From Obelidium mucronatum (Eukaryota > Chytridiomycota > Chytridiomycetes > Chytridiales > Chytriomycetaceae), in NCBI GenBank assembly GCA_025765595.1, contig JAIVFH010000245.1, positions 1 to 40,088 on the forward strand: a DNA stretch of 40,088 bases, given 5' to 3'. Positions 39,687 through 40,088 of this stretch are shown here, in pieces. Each line of letters starts with the position of its first letter. Positions within the stretch are counted from its first letter, which is position 1. The translations under genes and the position numbers were made by a program. Under the pieces are notes generated by a model. It worked only from the letters and a program-made list of their open reading frames with translations, made no database searches and was not told the origin of the DNA.

Positions 39687-40088
39687 ATGGCCTCTGCGGT
39701 TTCCTTCTTTCCAGTCGAAGAGGTAAGTCCTCTCTCTCGTTCTTACTGTGGGTATTTTGAAGCTTATAATGACACAAATCAGACAACAAAGCTGGCTGCT
39801 TTGATGGGCTGTGAGGACGCTATCCAGCCACTGCTCGACGCACAGAATACGATGCTGTTTATGCAAAGTTTGCTAAGTCCTCCGGATCAATTGTAGCGAC
39901 TTTCGGGGCGAAGGGTGAGGCAGGGAGGGGTGCAGTGTAGGGTTAGAATGTCAACTGAAGGTGGTGTTTTTAGATTTGGAGAAAGTCTACAACCTCTTGA
40001 TTGCCATCGTGTCGCAGGCAAAGCAAGATGATTTGCCTGAATTGGTCCCAACTATCGTGAATCCAATCGTTGAAAGTGGGAGCGATGC
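39687..40088 (+). CDS. 5' part of an unidentified gene (runs off the window)
   Basis: ATG at 39687 (MASAVSFFPVEE). The frame then continues either through a GTAAGT intron to CAG at 39782, or unspliced. ETNQTTKLAALMGCEDAIQP-like sequence follows. A change of frame near 39845 is needed to reach EYDAVYAKFAKSSGSIVATF. A clean intron (39915-39973) then leads to DLEKVYNLLIAIVSQAKQDD LPELVPTIV, open to the window end. All-helical repeats of this kind occur in PCI-type proteins such as eIF3m, but the identification is weak. The frame change may be a one-base error. Confidence 0.5.

Noticed and set aside
1..40088. tRNA, rRNA or other structural RNA genes
   Set aside because: No segment with tRNA box A/B pattern and cloverleaf arms, and no conserved rRNA sequence, was noticed; a covariance search could not be run.

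Overview
The window is eukaryotic and most probably from a zoosporic fungus of the chytrid type. Genes are split by short introns with GT/AG borders and CTNA-like branch points. Fungal families are present: a WOPR regulator, a fungalysin, a GH18 chitinase with Thr-rich linkers and a probable GPI tail, and an OPT transporter. A DNAL4-type axonemal dynein light chain indicates a flagellated stage. The species call is inference. All exon borders were worked out by hand from splice sites, reading phase and family conservation.

Layout. 1-2.3 kb (minus): the 5' part of an attractin-like CUB-EGF-Kelch gene and a small secreted Thr/Val-rich protein. 2.6-5.4 kb (minus): an MFSD5-like transporter, and 20 bp upstream of it a GC-rich intronless prenyltransferase/squalene-oxidase-repeat protein of bacterial type. 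5.8-9.9 kb (plus): an M36 fungalysin with a Cys-rich tail, then a 5'-truncated MFSD1-like gene. 10.5-13.2 kb: a bacterial-type MHS-family symporter gene enclosed by two apparently identical 370-bp inverted repeats. 13.4-20 kb (plus): an acidic protein, an intact MFSD1-like transporter, a GNAT acetyltransferase and an OPT oligopeptide transporter. 20.5-24 kb: a WOPR regulator with a 38-nt microexon, a VHS protein and a type II peroxiredoxin. 24.4-33.2 kb (plus): a 1,721-residue GH18-CAP fusion and a secreted S8 subtilisin. 33.3-37.1 kb: a second VHS protein, a third MFSD1-like transporter and a SYLF/Ysc84 protein. 37.2-40.1 kb: a frame-broken Ser/Thr-rich wall-type gene, two overlapping ORFs of unknown function, DNAL4, and the start of an unidentified gene.

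How the genes may fit together (inference): two secreted proteases (M36, S8), a surface chitinase/CAP protein and an oligopeptide transporter fit the digestion of protein- and chitin-rich substrate followed by peptide uptake. Two VHS proteins and a SYLF protein belong to endocytosis and actin-patch biology. Two genes look bacterial in origin (prenyltransferase-like, MHS symporter), and a third (GNAT) possibly so.

Caution: several genes (attractin-like, the 37.2-37.8 kb gene, DNAL4, the last gene) need one-base shifts to keep a conserved reading frame. This may reflect assembly indels rather than biology.
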